A stretch of 64,000 bases of DNA, from assembly GCA_016218825.1 (NCBI GenBank), contig JACRCV010000099.1, forward strand, positions 62,001-126,000. Direction: 5' to 3'. Shown here one piece after another: positions 44,838-55,349 of this stretch. Numbering within the stretch: position 1 is the stretch's first letter; each line of letters opens with the position of its first letter. Under the pieces are notes generated by a model. It was not told the origin of the DNA. It saw only the letters and a program-made list of their open reading frames with translations, and did no database searches. The position numbers were made by a program, and so were the translations under genes. The stretch comes from Deltaproteobacteria bacterium. GTDB lineage: Bacteria > Myxococcota > XYA12-FULL-58-9.

Positions 44838-46730
44838 GTGGTCGACGCGCTTCCTTGGCGGCCGTCTTCGCGGGTGGCGCGGGTCGCGATCTTCCTGACC
44901 GCGGGCCTGTGCCTCGCGACCGCGTTCGCCGGCGCCACCGAGCACCTGCCGGCGTTGTTGCTCCGGGTGATCGTCGTCGTCGTGTGCGTCGCGCTCTGGC
45001 CGCGGACGGCCGTGCGTGTTCGCGGCCGTGACGTCGGCGTGCCGCTCGCAGTGCTCGCGATCTTGGTCGGCAATCTCCCCACCGCGCACAGCCTGGGGCC
45101 GGCGCTGCAGGCGGTGACCTCGGCCACGGTGGTCATCGCGTTGTACCTGACGCTGCTCGCAACCGACGACGACCACACCGGCGTCGCCCTCGTGATCTTC
45201 GGCGCCGTCGGCCTGGTCCACGCCCTCTGGGCGCTCTCGGCGTGGCTCGCCTTCGGCCGCTCGCGCGGCGCCGGCGGGTTCTTCAACCCCAACGATCTCG
45301 CGGCGTTCTTGGCGCCGCTGGCGCTGTTGGCAACGGCGCAGGCCCTGTCGGCGGTGCCCAACGGTTGGTTGTCGCGGCGGCGCGGCGCTCTGGCAGCAGG
45401 GGCGCTGGCGCTCGGTATCCTCGCCACCCGCTCCCGCAGCGGGCTCGCGGCGCTGGTCATCGGGGGTCTGGTGTTGCTGTTCTGGGCGCGGCGTCGCGTG
45501 CTCGTGCTCGCCCTGGCGGTGTTGCTCACGGTCGTCGCGCTGACGCCGAGCCTGCGGGCAAGATGGGCGGGCGCCGGGGACGCCTTTGCCTACGATCGCC
45601 TCGCCATTTGGCAGGCCGCGGGCAAGATCGCGTTGCGGGAGCCGGCGGGTGTCGGCCTGGGCGGCGTCGCCTCGGCGCTGCGACGGGAGGGGGTGCCGCT
45701 CGCCGGTATGGTCCGCTACCCGAAGGTCGCCACCGACGCGCACTCGGAGCTCCTCTCCGCCGGCGTCGAGCTCGGGGTCACGGGGTTGATCCTGACGCTC
45801 GGTCCGGCGCTCTTCGTCGTCTGGGTGCTCCTTTGCCGCTGGCGGCGCGAAGGTGGCGGCGGACCGCCGTCGCGGTCGCCACCGGTCGGGCTCGCGGTGT
45901 GGCTGGCGTTTGCGATCCCCGCCGCGGTGTCGGCGTCGCTGCACGTGCCGCCGGTGGCGCTGTTGGCGGCGGTGTGGGCGGCCCGGGTCGTGCGTGCCGA
46001 TCCGCTGTTGGGCGCCCGCAAGACGGTGGCGATCGGCGGCCGCCATCGATTGGTGCTCGCGGCGCTGTTGCTCTCGGCGTTGGCGCCGGCGCTCTTGGCC
46101 GCGGGGTCACGGACCGCGATGGAGCACGCCGCGGCACGCCGCGACGCCGGCGAGCTTGCGACCGCGCTGCGGGCTGCCCGGCTGGGTGCGGCCCTGGCGC
46201 CGTGGAGCCTGAGCGCCGGGCTGTTGGCGGCGAGCCTCGAGCTCGCGACCGGGGCGAGTCGTTCCGAGGTCGTCGAGCAGTTGACGGCGCTGGCGCTCTT
46301 GTTTCCGACCGAGCCCGAGCCGGTGGAGCGGCTGCTGCGACTCTCGGAGGCGGGTCCCCGGGCCATGCGCGACGCGGCGCAAGCGGGCGAGCGGGTGGCG
46401 CTGTATGCCGAGCTCGCCCGGCGCGATCCCAAGAACGCTCTCGCCTTCGCGGCGCTCGGTGCGGCCGAGCGTGCCGCCGACCACCGGGAGGCCGCCGCTC
46501 GCGCCTTCACCGCCGGGCTCGAGGTCGAGCCGCGCTGCGCCTCATGCTTGGCCGGGCTCGCGGCGGTGCAGGCCGAGGCCGGCGACCGCGAGCAGGCAAC
46601 GGCACTGGCGACGGCGGCGATCGCCGCCGACCGTGAGAGCGATGCCGCGGTCGGGCGCAGCCGTGAGATCTTGAGCTTGCCCCCCGATTCCCGAAGAATG
46701 CTCGCGGCGTACGGCCTGGTGACCCCATGA
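44838..46730 (+). CDS. O-antigen polymerase/ligase-like membrane protein with TPR-like tail
   Basis: The start is placed at GTG 44838, just after the terminator; the in-frame ATG 44787 lies upstream of it and is less likely, and neither has a clear ribosome site. The 630-residue product has about ten to twelve membrane helices with the Wzy_C/WaaL block HSELLSAGVELGVTGLIL near residue 300 and a conserved Arg-rich loop before it. From about residue 450 it becomes soluble and helical with Ala-rich TPR-like pairs. It should polymerise or ligate lipid-linked glycans on the periplasmic side. Its stop overlaps the next start by four bases. Confidence 0.82.
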   Translation: MVDALPWRPSSRVARVAIFLTAGLCLATAFAGATEHLPALLLRVIVVVVCVALWPRTAVRVRGRDVGVPLAVLAILVGNLPTAHSLGPALQAVTSATVVIALYLTLLATDDDHTGVALVIFGAVGLVHALWALSAWLAFGRSRGAGGFFNPNDLAAFLAPLALLATAQALSAVPNGWLSRRRGALAAGALALGILATRSRSGLAALVIGGLVLLFWARRRVLVLALAVLLTVVALTPSLRARWAGAGDAFAYDRLAIWQAAGKIALREPAGVGLGGVASALRREGVPLAGMVRYPKVATDAHSELLSAGVELGVTGLILTLGPALFVVWVLLCRWRREGGGGPPSRSPPVGLAVWLAFAIPAAVSASLHVPPVALLAAVWAARVVRADPLLGARKTVAIGGRHRLVLAALLLSALAPALLAAGSRTAMEHAAARRDAGELATALRAARLGAALAPWSLSAGLLAASLELATGASRSEVVEQLTALALLFPTEPEPVERLLRLSEAGPRAMRDAAQAGERVALYAELARRDPKNALAFAALGAAERAADHREAAARAFTAGLEVEPRCASCLAGLAAVQAEAGDREQATALATAAIAADRESDAAVGRSREILSLPPDSRRMLAAYGLVTP

Positions 46731-47596
46731 AGATCTACGGGGCGCTGTTTCTCGGTGCCGCGGCAATCACGCACCTGACTCACCGGGAGCTCGATCGCCT
46801 GCCGCGGCCCGAGCCGCCGAGCCTGCGGCAGACCTTGCCGTCCGAAGAGGCGGTGAAGCTGTTGGCGCTCGGCTACGGGGCGCTCGCGGCGGACTACTAC
46901 TGGCTGAAGGCGGTCTACGAGTTCGGCGACCCGGCCTACACCGCGGCGGGCTACCCCAACCTCCAAGCCCTCGTTCGCCGGGTGCTGACGCTCGACCCCT
47001 ACAACCTGACGGCCTACCAGTTTGCCGGGACCGCGCTCACGGTGAGCGAGCTCGATCCGATGACCTCGATCGAGCTCTTGTGGCCCGGCCTCGAGCGGCG
47101 TCCCGACGCCTGGCAGGTGCCGTTCTTGCTCGGGTTCAATCTCTACTACTTCGCCCACGACTATCCGGTGGCCGCACGGGTGCTCGCACGCGCCGCGTTG
47201 ATCCCCGGCGCACCCGCCTCTGCCGGTCCCCTGGCGACGCGCCTCGCGGCGCAAGCGGGCGAGCCCGAGATCGGCCTGCGCCTGGTAGACACCATGCTGT
47301 CGACCGTCAAGGACGAGAAGGTGCGAGAGTTGTATGTCGAGCGCCGGCGCCTGCTGCAGCTGGAGTCGGAGATCAAGTGGCTGAACGAGGCAGTCCGCAA
47401 GTACGTCGAGGCCCGCGGCGTCCGACCGCAGAGCCTCGAAGAGTTGAAAGCGGCCGGCATCATTACCACGGTTCCCAGCGATCCGTTGGGCGGTCAGTAC
47501 GGCATCGGCGCCGACGGCTCGATCACGACCACCTCCGAGAGTAGCCGCCTGCGGTTACCCTCTCGCAACGCCGCGAAGACGAAGGCGCAACCATGA
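46727..47596 (+). CDS. TPR-like exported protein, PilG-like by position
   Basis: The 289-residue protein has an N-terminal hydrophobic anchor and helical TPR-like repeats (about 45-200: LGYGALAADYYWLKAVYEFGD, NLTAYQFAGTALTVSELDP). The last 60 residues carry short EELKAAGIITTVPSDPLGGQY, a segment common in proteins near type IV pilin genes. It overlaps both neighbours by four bases. Its place before a PilH/PilI-like ABC pair and behind pilA mirrors the Myxococcus pilGHI cluster, so I suggest a pilus export role. Sequence identity to PilG cannot be shown here. Confidence 0.65.
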   Translation: MKIYGALFLGAAAITHLTHRELDRLPRPEPPSLRQTLPSEEAVKLLALGYGALAADYYWLKAVYEFGDPAYTAAGYPNLQALVRRVLTLDPYNLTAYQFAGTALTVSELDPMTSIELLWPGLERRPDAWQVPFLLGFNLYYFAHDYPVAARVLARAALIPGAPASAGPLATRLAAQAGEPEIGLRLVDTMLSTVKDEKVRELYVERRRLLQLESEIKWLNEAVRKYVEARGVRPQSLEELKAAGIITTVPSDPLGGQYGIGADGSITTTSESSRLRLPSRNAAKTKAQP

Positions 47597-48534
47597 GCAT
47601 CCTCCAGGTCGAGAACCTCCAGCACGACGTGCGCCGCCACTTCTGGACGCCACGGCGGCCGATTCTTCGCGACGTGTCGTTCGCGGTCGAGGCGGGTGAG
47701 ATCTTCGGCTTCGTCGGTCCGAACGGCGCCGGCAAGACCACGACGATCAAGAGCATCCTCGGCCTGCTGCGTCCGACCGCCGGACGCATCGAGGTCTGCG
47801 GCGGCCGGCCGAGCGATCCACGGGTGCGGGCGCACGTCGGCTTCATGCCGGAGCAGGCGTACTTCTCCGAGTACCTGACGGCGCGTGAGTTGTTGCTGCA
47901 GCACGCGCTGCTCGCCGGCGCTCGGTGGCGCGAGGCCAGCGGCAAGGCGAGCGCGGCGCTCGAGCAGGTCGGCCTGGGGCCGCACGCCGACGGCCGGCTC
48001 GGATCGTTCTCCAAGGGGATGTTGCAGCGCGCCGGTTTGGCGCAGGCCCTGGTCGGTGCGCCGCAGCTGGTGGTGCTCGACGAGCCGATGAGCGGCCTCG
48101 ACCCTCTCGGCCGTCACGACGTGCGCGAGCTGATGCTCGACCTGCGCCGCCGGGGGACCACGGTGTTCTTCTCGACCCACATCCTCCCGGACGTCGAGCT
48201 CCTCTGCGACCGGGTCGGGATCATCGTCGCCGGGACGACCCGCAAGGTCGGACGCCTCGACGAGCTGTTGGGCGGCGCGGTCCGCGGCGTCGAAGTGGTG
48301 GCCGAGGTATGCCCGCCGGCGCTGGTGGCCACCCTCGAGGGCCTCGCGACCGTCCTGCCGAGACACGGCGGCGAGATCGTGCTGACCTGCACCGACTTGG
48401 GGCGCGCCAACGAGGTGATCGACGTGCTGCGCCGGTCGGGAGTCGGGGTCCGTGGCGTCCAGGTGCTGCGCCGCTCGCTCGAGGCGCTGTTCGTCGCCGA
48501 GACCGAGCAGGACACCCGGGGGACGCGGTCATGA
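47593..48534 (+). CDS. ABC transporter ATPase, PilH-like
   Basis: The 313-residue ATPase has Walker A GPNGAGKTTT, signature SFSKGMLQRAGLAQAL, Walker B LVVLDEPMSGLDP and the switch His in FSTHI. It has a C-terminal regulatory extension of about 90 residues, as in export ATPases of the CcmA/NatA group. The start overlaps the PilG-like stop and the end overlaps the permease start, each by four bases. Linked to pilA, it is a candidate PilH; an exopolysaccharide or pilus assembly role is inferred. Confidence 0.85.
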   Translation: MSILQVENLQHDVRRHFWTPRRPILRDVSFAVEAGEIFGFVGPNGAGKTTTIKSILGLLRPTAGRIEVCGGRPSDPRVRAHVGFMPEQAYFSEYLTARELLLQHALLAGARWREASGKASAALEQVGLGPHADGRLGSFSKGMLQRAGLAQALVGAPQLVVLDEPMSGLDPLGRHDVRELMLDLRRRGTTVFFSTHILPDVELLCDRVGIIVAGTTRKVGRLDELLGGAVRGVEVVAEVCPPALVATLEGLATVLPRHGGEIVLTCTDLGRANEVIDVLRRSGVGVRGVQVLRRSLEALFVAETEQDTRGTRS

Positions 48535-49316
48535 GAAACATGCTCGTTGGGACCGCGGTGGTGGCCGCCGCGACGCTGCTCGAGGCGGTGCGCAACCGGA
48601 TCTTGATGATTGGTTTGCTGTTCGCGGTGGTGTTGCTCGGCTTGTCGGTGGCGGCGGCGTCGGTGTCGTTCGGCGAGGAGAGCCGCTTGATCATCGACGT
48701 CGGCCTCGCGGCGTCGAGCGTCTTCGGCGCGGCGATTGCGATCAGCCTGTCGATCGCGTCGTTCGCCGGCGAGCTCCGCCGTCACACCGCCTATCCGATC
48801 CTGGCCCGGCCGATCCCGCGCTTCGCGTTCGTGCTCGGCAAGTACCTCGGGGTGGTGGTGACCGTCGTCATCGTGGTCGCGGTGATGGTCGCCGCGACCG
48901 CTACCATCGTCACGGTGTACGACGCCGCGCCGCCGTCGGCGTTCTGGGCCTCACTGGTGTTGACCGCGGTGGAGGTCCAGCTGGTGGTGGCCGTCGCGAC
49001 GCTGTTTTCGGCGTTGACCTCGCCGGCGCTCGCTGCGGCCTTCAGCGTCGGCCTGGTGTTGGCCGGCAACCTCGCCGGCGACATCCAGCTGTTCGCGCTC
49101 CGCTTGTCGAACAAAGGGGTGGCGCTCGGTTATTGGCTGCAGGGGCTCTACTACCTGTTGCCGGATCTACAGCGGCTGTCGGCGCGCACCCAGGCGGCGA
49201 ACCACCTCGAGGTGGCCGCGAACGAGCTGGTGCTGAACGCCGCCTACGGTTTGGGCTACGGGGTCGCGGCGCTGGTGCTCGCGTGCTGGCTCTTCGACCG
49301 GCGTCGGGTGATTTGA
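48531..49316 (+). CDS. ABC transporter permease, PilI-like
   Basis: The 261-residue ABC-2 type permease has about six membrane helices and the block LRRHTAYPILARPIPRFAFVLGKYLG typical of export permeases. It partners the ATPase at 47593. Its ATG overlaps the ATPase stop, and its stop overlaps the next start by one base (TGATG). By position it matches PilI of the Myxococcus pilGHI locus. Confidence 0.82.
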   Translation: MRNMLVGTAVVAAATLLEAVRNRILMIGLLFAVVLLGLSVAAASVSFGEESRLIIDVGLAASSVFGAAIAISLSIASFAGELRRHTAYPILARPIPRFAFVLGKYLGVVVTVVIVVAVMVAATATIVTVYDAAPPSAFWASLVLTAVEVQLVVAVATLFSALTSPALAAAFSVGLVLAGNLAGDIQLFALRLSNKGVALGYWLQGLYYLLPDLQRLSARTQAANHLEVAANELVLNAAYGLGYGVAALVLACWLFDRRRVI

Positions 49317-50332
49317 TGCTGCTGGCGGCCGTCCAATACGGCTTCACCTTCTTGCTGAGCGTCGGTCTGGCGCTGTACCTCACCCCCTTCATTCGCAGCG
49401 GCGCGTTGTCGTTCGGGGTCCTGGATCGGCCGGACGGCGTCCTGAAGCGGCACCGCGAGCCGGTCCCCTACCTCGGCGGGGTGGCGGTCTACCTGGCGTT
49501 CTTGTTGACGCTGTCGTTGGTGTTCACCTTCTCCGCTGCGCTCCTGGGGCTGCTGCTCGGCGGCACGATGCTGGCGATGCTCGGGTTGTTCGACGATCTC
49601 CGGGTGATCGCGCCGCGCCTGAAGCTCGCCGGGCAGCTGCTCGCCGCCTGGGTGCTGCTGCGCAGCCACATCTCCATCCAGGTCGTATCGCTGCCCGAGA
49701 CCGTGACCGTGCCGCTCACGGTGCTGTGGCTCGTGGGGATCACGAACGCGGTCAACATCCTCGACGTCGCCGACGGCCTGGCGACCGGGGTCGCCGCGAT
49801 CGCGGCCATGGGCCTGTTCGTCGTCGCGATGATCGGCGGCGATCAAGTGTTGGCGGTGACGGCGCTGGCGCTCGCCGGCAGTCTCCTCGGCTTCTGGCGC
49901 TACAATCGGCCGCCGGCGCAGATCTTCCTCGGGGACACCGGCAGCCTGTTCGTCGGCTTCATGCTCGCGGCGCTGGCGCTGCTCGGCGCCTACACCCGGT
50001 ACAACGAGGCGGCGCTGTTGGCACCCGTTTGTATCCTGGCGCTGCCGATCCTCGAGACCACGCTGGTCGTCATCGCCCGCCTGGGCGGCGGCCGGTCGCC
50101 GTTTCGGGGCAGCAGCGACCACATGGCGCTGCGGCTCGGCGCGCGGGGTTGGTCACCGCGCCGGGTCTTGCTGTTCGCATATGGCGCCAGCCTGCTGGCG
50201 ACCATCGCCGGCATTGCCATGGTCCTGGTCGATCTCGGCACCGCGCTCTGGATCGCCGGCAGCGTTGGCGCGCTCTTCGCCGGTCTGCTGCTGTGGTTGT
50301 TGTTGGCGTGTCCGGCGCCGCCGGCGCGTTGA
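49316..50332 (+). CDS. Undecaprenyl-phosphate sugar-1-phosphate transferase (WecA/MraY family)
   Basis: The 338-residue protein has about ten helices and the MraY/WecA blocks: RHREPVPYLGGVAVYL, FDDLRVIAPRLKL, NAVNILDVADGLATG (catalytic Asp pair), FLGDTGSLFVG and a terminal SSDHMALRLG with the HxxxR motif. These enzymes move a HexNAc-1-phosphate or similar onto undecaprenyl phosphate and start O-antigen-like glycans. This gene closes the operon that begins behind pilA. The sugar specificity cannot be read from sequence alone. Confidence 0.92.
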   Translation: MLLAAVQYGFTFLLSVGLALYLTPFIRSGALSFGVLDRPDGVLKRHREPVPYLGGVAVYLAFLLTLSLVFTFSAALLGLLLGGTMLAMLGLFDDLRVIAPRLKLAGQLLAAWVLLRSHISIQVVSLPETVTVPLTVLWLVGITNAVNILDVADGLATGVAAIAAMGLFVVAMIGGDQVLAVTALALAGSLLGFWRYNRPPAQIFLGDTGSLFVGFMLAALALLGAYTRYNEAALLAPVCILALPILETTLVVIARLGGGRSPFRGSSDHMALRLGARGWSPRRVLLFAYGASLLATIAGIAMVLVDLGTALWIAGSVGALFAGLLLWLLLACPAPPAR

Positions 50333-50383
50333 CCGTAGAGCGGTCGCCCCCGGTGCTCTGCTGCGCCGCGCGACGTGGCCCGC

Positions 50384-51586
50384 TCAGCCTCGGCGGCGGC
50401 GCGGTGCCGCGGCGACCTCGGCATAGAAACGATCGAGATCGGCGAGCATGCGCTCGCGCGAGAACTGCGGCACGAGCTCGACGGCCCGCGCACCCATGCG
50501 CGCCGCGAGCTCCGGCTGTGCCAAGAGCTCGAGGACCCCATCGGCCATGCCGTCGACGTCGCCCACCGGGTACAAGAGCCCGCTGTCGCGGTGGCGCACG
50601 GCCTCGGGCGCGCCATCGACGCCCGTCGCCACAATGGGCCGGGCCGCGGCCATCGCCTGCGCGAACACCTGCGGCAGCCCCTCCCACAACGAGGTCGACA
50701 CCAACAGGTCGCTGGCGTGCAGCAGATCGGCCACGTCGCGCCGCCAGCCGAGCAGCCGCAGCCGCCCGCCGAGGTCGAGCCGGCGACCGAGGGCCTCCAC
50801 CGGCCCGCGGAGCTCGCCGTCGCCGGCCAATAGAAACGTCGTCGCCGGCGCCCGCGCCAGCACGCGGGCCGCGAGCTCGACGAACGCGAGCGGGTCCTTT
50901 TGCGGCTTGAGGCAGGAGACGTTGAGGACCACCCGGTGACCGTGCGGGATCTCGAGCGCGGCGCGGATCTCCGCCGGCGGGCGTCTGGGCCGGCGAAAGG
51001 CCTCGACGTCGATGCCGCAGTGGATCACCCGGGTCGGCAACCGGGCGCCGGCGACGCGGTCCTGGCGCGCCTGCTCGAGGTTGGCGGCGCTGTCGGCGGT
51101 CAGGCCGTCGCACAGGCGCGCGGCCAGGCGCTCGGCGGTGCGGAACAGAGCGCGGCTGAGCGGCGGCTGCAGGCGGTGGTAGCCGAAGCCGTGGATCGAG
51201 TGGACCACCCGGTCGGCACCCGCGAGGCGCGCCGCCAGACGACCGAGGACGCCGGCCTTCGAGCTGTGGGTGTGCACCAGGAAACGCTCCCCGGGCCGGC
51301 TTCGTCTGAGGGCGGTCAGGGAGCGCCAGAGCGCCCAGAGCGCCCGGCTGTCGGCGGCCGGCGACAGCTCGCGGCCGAGCGCGGCGATCGGCACAAAGCG
51401 AGCCTCGGCAAGCGCGCGGGCCTCGGCATCCAAGAGGCCACCGGGACCGGCGAGCAGGAAGCGGCCGCCGGTGCAGAAGCGCGAGTGCTGGACCTCGTCG
51501 AGGGTCGCGAGCTGGGCGCCGCCGAGCTCGAGCTTGGTGACGATGTGGACCAGGTTCCAGACGTCGGGGCGCACGTCGGCAAGCAT
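50384..51586 (-). CDS. Glycosyltransferase family 4
   Basis: The 400-residue protein starts at ATG 51586; the frame stays open upstream, where only TTG codons could extend it. It has the N-terminal LELGGAQ block, HSIHGFGYHRLQPPL and the C-terminal donor-binding motif EGLPQVFAQAMAAARPIVAT. At the second acidic position of the usual EX7E motif there is Gln, which may alter activity. It should add one sugar to the glycan built by this locus. It is convergent with the WecA-type gene and divergent from the WbpB-like gene. Confidence 0.88.
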   Translation of the reverse strand: MLADVRPDVWNLVHIVTKLELGGAQLATLDEVQHSRFCTGGRFLLAGPGGLLDAEARALAEARFVPIAALGRELSPAADSRALWALWRSLTALRRSRPGERFLVHTHSSKAGVLGRLAARLAGADRVVHSIHGFGYHRLQPPLSRALFRTAERLAARLCDGLTADSAANLEQARQDRVAGARLPTRVIHCGIDVEAFRRPRRPPAEIRAALEIPHGHRVVLNVSCLKPQKDPLAFVELAARVLARAPATTFLLAGDGELRGPVEALGRRLDLGGRLRLLGWRRDVADLLHASDLLVSTSLWEGLPQVFAQAMAAARPIVATGVDGAPEAVRHRDSGLLYPVGDVDGMADGVLELLAQPELAARMGARAVELVPQFSRERMLADLDRFYAEVAAAPRRRRG

Positions 51587-51733
51587 GCGCCACCCCGCGC
51601 GGCGCTGCAATTCATCGGCGTCGGCCAATCGAAGCCGCCGCTCGAGCTTCGATCGTAACCGGCGAACCGGGGCCTGGGCGAACCAGCATCGCTGTTGTAT
51701 GGTCGCGGCGCCGCTCGGCAACGGGAGAGACTC
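51587..51733. other. 147-base divergent intergenic region
   Basis: This gap holds the promoters for the minus-strand glycosyltransferase and the plus-strand WbpB-like gene. Apart from GGGAGAG at 51723 before the latter's GTG, I see no clear regulatory motif. The minus-strand frame remains open through it. Confidence 0.4.
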
Positions 51734-52683
<950 letters not shown>

Positions 52684-52687
<4 letters not shown>

Positions 52688-53862
52688 GCCGCGCTCCGGC
52701 AGGCGCTTCGCCTCACGCCGCTACCTCCACCAGGAGTCGACCGCGGCTGCTGATGCTGGTGCGCAACGCCTTCGTCCACGACAGCCGCGTCGAGCGCGAG
52801 GCATCGACGCTGGCGGGTGCGGGCTACGACGTGCTGCTGTTGGCGCAAGCCGGGACGGGGCTGCCGGCGGTCGAACATCGGGGCGGGGTGCGCGTGCGAC
52901 GCCTGGCGTCGGCGACCGCGGGCTACTACGCCGCAGCGGTTGCCCATGGGCTCCGCTTTCGACCCAAGGTGGTGCATTGTCACGACCTCGACACCTTGCT
53001 CCCCGGCGCGCTGGTCGCGAAGACCCGCGCCGCGACGCTGGTCTTCGACGCCCACGAGCTCTGGACCGAGCGGGCGAGCCTCACCGGCGGTGCGTGGTCC
53101 CGCCTGCACCGCGGGCGCTACCGGGTGTTGGAGCGTCTGCTCATCGGCCGGGCCGATGCCGTGATCACGGTCAGCGACGGCATCAAGGACGAGCTGGTGC
53201 GCCGCTACCGCATCACCGCGCCCACCGTGCTCTTGAACACGCCGTCGATGAAACGTGGCACGGGCGGGTTACGCCGGGCGATCGCGACCGACGCCCCGGT
53301 GTTGCTCTACGTCGGCGGCATCCAACCGCACCGCGGCCTCGAGGTCGCGGTGGCGGCGTTGGCGGAGCTCAGAGAGGTGGTCCTGGTGCTGCTCGGCCCG
53401 GCGTGGGGCGCGACGGTTCAGGGGCTGCAGGCGCAGGCGGTGGCGCTCGGGGTTTTGGAGCGGCTGCAGATCTTGCCGCCGGTGCCGCCGGCCGACGTGA
53501 CCGCGTGGGCCGCCGACGCTGACGTCGGCCTGTGCGTGATCCCGCCGGTGTCGCTGAGCTACCGCCTGGCGTTGCCGAACAAGCTCTTCGAGTACGCGCT
53601 CGCCGGGCTCCCGGTGGTCGCGAGTGACGCCCCGGAGATCAAACGCTACGTGAGCCGCTTCCACCTCGGGATCACGGTCGCGGCGCCCGAGCCGCAGGCG
53701 CTGGCGGCCGCGGTGCGCGCGCTCTTGGCCGACCGCCGCGGCGCCCGCGTTCACGAGCCCGACCCGGCGGTGGTCGCGGCGCTCTGCTGGGAGCTGCAGG
53801 CCGAGAAGCTCAACGCGCTCTATGCACGTCTGCGTCCAGGTCTCGGCCCGTCGCCGGTGTGA
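52684..53862 (+). CDS. Glycosyltransferase family 4
   Basis: The 392-residue protein starts at ATG 52684, overlapping the wbpB-like stop. It has VVHCHDLDTLLPGAL and FDAHELW (acceptor-side blocks) and ALPNKLFEYALAGLPVVASD (donor side). The same HDLDTL, DAHE and PNKxFE blocks occur in the glycosyltransferases at 53878 and 57402, so these three are close paralogues. It likely adds a sugar to the surface glycan. Confidence 0.9.
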
Positions 53863-53877
53863 GCGAAGGCCGACGGA

Positions 53878-55266
53878 TCACCGGTTGCGGAACGCGGCGA
53901 GGAGCTTGGGCTCTTCGAGCTCCCAGTTGAAGCGGTCGCGGGCGGCGGCGAGCGCGTTGTCGTGCATCCGCCGCCAGCCGGCGGGATCGCTCGCGATCGC
54001 GTCGATCTGCGCCGCGATCCCCCGGGGCGACTCGTCATCCAGCACGACGCCGACCCCATGCTCGCGCACCAGGCGCGCCAGCTCCGGCCGCTGCGGCACC
54101 AGCAGCGGCAGGCCCGCCATCAACCCTTCGAAGAGCTTGTTCGGGAGCGAGACCCGGTTGTTGAGACAGTTGTCGGGGTAGCTCAGCACGCACAGGTCGT
54201 CATCGGCGAGCACCGCGAGCAGGCGCGGGTAGGGCACGCCGGGTTGGACCTTCAGCCGGGCGCCGAGATTCAGGGCGGCGCCGCGGGCGGCCAGGCGGCG
54301 GTGCTCGGAGCCGGGGCCGCGCAACGTCAGCACCGCGCGCGTGAGGTGGGCGGCGCTGTCGACCAGTCCTTCGAGTCCTTTGCCGGGCGCGAGCACCCCG
54401 TGGAGCTCGGCGCGCAGCGGCACGTGGGGCGCCGAGCGCGAGCGGCTCAGCGCCGGGATCGCGAGCCGTAAGGCGTTGTAGAGCGGCACGAAGGGTCCGG
54501 CGTGCAGCTCGCGCTCGAGGTGCAGGGCGACGCCTTCGGAGACCGCGAAGCGCGCGGTGGTGTGCGCGAGGAGGCGCGCCTCGAGGACGCGCCAGGCGCG
54601 GACCCATGCTTCGGGGCGGCTGCCGTCGGGCCACTGGGCGTAGAAGATCTCATGGGCGTCGTAGACGACCCGCGCGCCGAGCAGCCGCGCGAGCGCCGTG
54701 GCAGCCGGCAGCATGCAGGCGTCGATCGCCAGCACCCAGTCGGGGCGAAAGGCGCGCCCCCGCTCGACGAGGCTGAAGCCGACGTGCAACAGCCACTGCA
54801 GATCGGCAACGACGGCGCCCGCGGTGGCGCTGTCGGACTCCGGAGGGGGGGCGGGGACGAAGAGGGCGCGGGCGGCGCGCTCTGCGAGGTGCAGCGCGCG
54901 GCGGTAGGCGGTGACGAAGGGCGAGGGTCCGGTCGCCGCGAGCCGCGTGAAGACGGCATCGCTCAGCCGGCGGGCGAAGGGTTGGTCGCTGCAAAAGACT
55001 TGCGGGTGCGCGGCCACCAGGTCGTCGTAGATGCCGTAGCGGCGGGCGGCGCGCTCGAGCAGCGCCGGGGTCCATCGACCCAGGTAGGGCACCGCCTCGT
55101 ACGCGAGGTTCGGCTCCAGGCGCCCGCGGCGGCCGATCCGGTCCTGGGCGTGGTGGAGGTAGAGCACCTCGAAGCCGTGGCGCGCCAGCGACTCGGCCTC
55201 GCGTCGTACCCGAGCGTCGATGTCGATCGGATTGAAGCACAACACGAGGACGCGGGGCGCGGGCAT
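53878..55266 (-). CDS. Glycosyltransferase family 4
   Basis: The start at ATG 55266 gives 462 residues, longer than usual GT4 enzymes because of an insertion of about 70 residues around 105-175 in the N-terminal half. Motifs include VVYDAHEIFYAQWPDG and SLPNKLFEGLMAGLPLLVPQ. It is convergent with the glycosyltransferase before it and divergent from the first Wzm gene, 83 bases apart. It shares its blocks with the paralogues at 52684 and 57402. Confidence 0.88.
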   Translation of the reverse strand: MPAPRVLVLCFNPIDIDARVRREAESLARHGFEVLYLHHAQDRIGRRGRLEPNLAYEAVPYLGRWTPALLERAARRYGIYDDLVAAHPQVFCSDQPFARRLSDAVFTRLAATGPSPFVTAYRRALHLAERAARALFVPAPPPESDSATAGAVVADLQWLLHVGFSLVERGRAFRPDWVLAIDACMLPAATALARLLGARVVYDAHEIFYAQWPDGSRPEAWVRAWRVLEARLLAHTTARFAVSEGVALHLERELHAGPFVPLYNALRLAIPALSRSRSAPHVPLRAELHGVLAPGKGLEGLVDSAAHLTRAVLTLRGPGSEHRRLAARGAALNLGARLKVQPGVPYPRLLAVLADDDLCVLSYPDNCLNNRVSLPNKLFEGLMAGLPLLVPQRPELARLVREHGVGVVLDDESPRGIAAQIDAIASDPAGWRRMHDNALAAARDRFNWELEEPKLLAAFRNR

Positions 55267-55349
55267 GGCGCTCGACTCTCGCCTGCAACCGCCGCCTTGA
55301 CAATCCCGCAGGCACACCCGACAACCCGTGGGTCCCGGCGGGCACCAGC

